DNA of 6,111 bases, taken from contig JAJZLX010000033.1 in assembly GCA_021850555.1 (NCBI GenBank), positions 1-6,111 on the forward strand, read 5' to 3'. Below the pieces are notes generated by a model. It saw only the letters and a list, made by a program, of their open reading frames with translations, made no database searches and was not told the origin of the DNA. The position numbers and the translations under genes were made by a program. This document shows, in pieces, positions 5,652 to 6,111 of the stretch; the first letter of the stretch is position 1; each line of letters starts with the position of its first letter. The stretch is from Pseudomonadota bacterium (lineage in GTDB: Bacteria > Pseudomonadota > Gammaproteobacteria > Steroidobacterales > Steroidobacteraceae).

Positions 5652-6111
5652 TCATCCACGACACCCTGCCGGCTTTGACCGGCGCACCAAAATTGCGGAT
5701 ACGCTGGACGGCCCGGCGGCCGAGCGCGCCGGTAAGGCGTCGCGCGCCGCGAAGTGCGGAAGCGCCGCACGGATCTCGGCCACTTCACGAACCTCGACAT
5801 AAGCTTGCAGGAATCTCCGCTCGAGCGCGTGTAACCAGGCCGTCTCGCAGAGCGCAATCGCGCCATACCCGCCGATCGTCGCCACCGCGCGGTCAACCAG
5901 GGCGTCGCCGCTGGTCACGTCTTCGCGCACCCGACCGAGCGCAATTGCAGAGCGCGCGGCCCGACGAGCCATTTCCCACGCATCGACTCCGGCGCGTTCC
6001 GTTGCGCTTCGGCGCAGGTCCTCAAAGTCCTTCGGCGTTGGCATCCAGTCGCATTGCTTGAACAGGATGTTCGCCGCGGAACGGACATCTTCGATCGTCC
6101 ACTCTGTGAGC
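5652..6111 (-). CDS. DUF6475-like phage/mobile-element protein, 5' end off the right edge, 3' end split by the group II intron
   Basis: An open minus-strand frame enters from the right edge without an in-frame stop. An internal ATG at 6044 is an unlikely start, because coding-like sequence (LTEWTIEDVRSAANILFKQCDW) continues upstream. The MPTPKDFEDLRR segment, a later VDRAVATIGGYGAIALCE segment and LERRFLQAYVEVREV resemble the arrangement of DUF6475-type proteins of phages and integrated elements. This similarity is from memory and weak, and the molecular role is unknown; a replication-accessory role is only a guess. The native exon ends at 5688 after codons for SAIL. Unspliced, the frame continues into the intron for VRRSKPAGCRG and stops at 5652. 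Spliced, exon 2 would add CLRRV and a stop at 3716-3718. The intron lies exactly between codons and close to the C-terminus, so the gene may tolerate it. Confidence 0.6.
   Translation of the reverse strand, partial: LTEWTIEDVRSAANILFKQCDWMPTPKDFEDLRRSATERAGVDAWEMARRAARSAIALGRVREDVTSGDALVDRAVATIGGYGAIALCETAWLHALERRFLQAYVEVREVAEIRAALPHFAARDALPARSAAGPSSVSAILVRRSKPAGCRG

Larger units (their letters stand above)
3731..5687 (-). mobile_element. Complete group II intron (retroelement) with encoded maturase
   Basis: The minus-strand intron starts with GTGCG at 5687-5683 (consensus GUGYG) and ends with CTACTCCAAC at 3740-3731, an AY-type 3' end, for a length of 1957 nt. Its first 391 nt are non-coding and correspond to domains I-III. 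They contain CAAAAT (5482-5477), which pairs fully with the last six exon bases ATTTTG (5693-5688) as EBS1/IBS1. They also contain GGGTAC (5564-5559), which pairs with exon GTATCC (5702-5697) with one G-U pair as EBS2/IBS2. The 502-codon maturase fills domain IV, followed by domain V and domain VI. All parts are in the correct order with no visible break, so the intron could be splicing-competent and possibly mobile. The presence of an EBS2 and a long IEP argues against class C. Exact class is not determined. Confidence 0.9.
5297..5687 (-). ncRNA. 5' ribozyme region of the group II intron (domains I-III)
   Basis: This 391-nt stretch holds no convincing gene; open frames within it have no recognisable protein features. 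Read on the minus strand it starts with GTGCG followed by a CCGG-TCAAAG-CCGG hairpin and continues with structured GC-rich RNA, as expected of domain I. The predicted exon-binding sequences are EBS2 at 5559-5564 and EBS1 at 5477-5482. The individual subdomain boundaries were not resolved by eye. Confidence 0.75.

Noticed and set aside
5480..6061. A 193-codon plus-strand open frame at the right end
   Set aside because: It spans the intron 5' region and runs antisense to the DUF6475-like gene. Composition is that of a shadow frame.
1..6111. tRNA genes, CRISPR arrays or replication origins
   Set aside because: No cloverleaf, regularly spaced repeat array or iteron cluster was seen on reading both strands.

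Overview
The window looks like a piece of a high-GC proteobacterial (probably beta- or gammaproteobacterial) conjugative element, such as an integrative conjugative element or plasmid, that has been broken up by mobile DNA. The grounds are a trb-type (P-type, IncP/Tn4371-like) type IV secretion operon, an IS256-family insertion sequence and a bacterial group II intron. No chromosomal marker is present, so the host cannot be narrowed further.

Layout. Positions 1-1318 (minus strand) hold the start of a mating-pair-formation operon read right to left: trbC (pilin), trbD (VirB3-like) and the first 185 codons of trbE (VirB4-like ATPase), which runs off the left edge. trbD and trbE overlap by one base. 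A perfect 11-bp hairpin sits between trbC and trbD. trbB, which usually precedes trbC, is absent from the window. Positions 1319-1564 are a divergent intergenic region with a repeated TCCACATG motif. Positions 1565-2341 (plus) hold the 5' part of a gene with a Schlafen AlbA_2-like domain. It is cut by an IS256-family element whose left end starts near 2342.

The IS256 transposase (2395-3651) keeps its D, D and E residues, but no right inverted repeat follows it, so the IS is one-ended. A terminator-like palindrome lies at 3661-3714. Positions 3731-5687 (minus) form an apparently complete group II intron: 5' GUGCG, a domain I region with exon-binding sequences matching the flanking exon, a full-length reverse transcriptase/maturase ORF (3788-5296), domain V, and domain VI with a bulged branch-point A. 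The intron sits near the 3' end of a minus-strand gene (5688 to beyond 6111) resembling the DUF6475-type proteins of phages and mobile elements.

How the parts relate. trbC, trbD and trbE would contribute pilin, an inner-membrane component and an ATPase to the conjugation channel. The other elements look like successive insertions: the IS destroyed the AlbA_2 gene, a later deletion removed the IS right end and presumably the rest of that gene, and the intron entered the DUF6475-like gene. I see no coherent new multi-gene system. The most informative features are the intron with its readable target pairing, its effect on the host protein's C-terminus, and the trbC-trbD hairpin.
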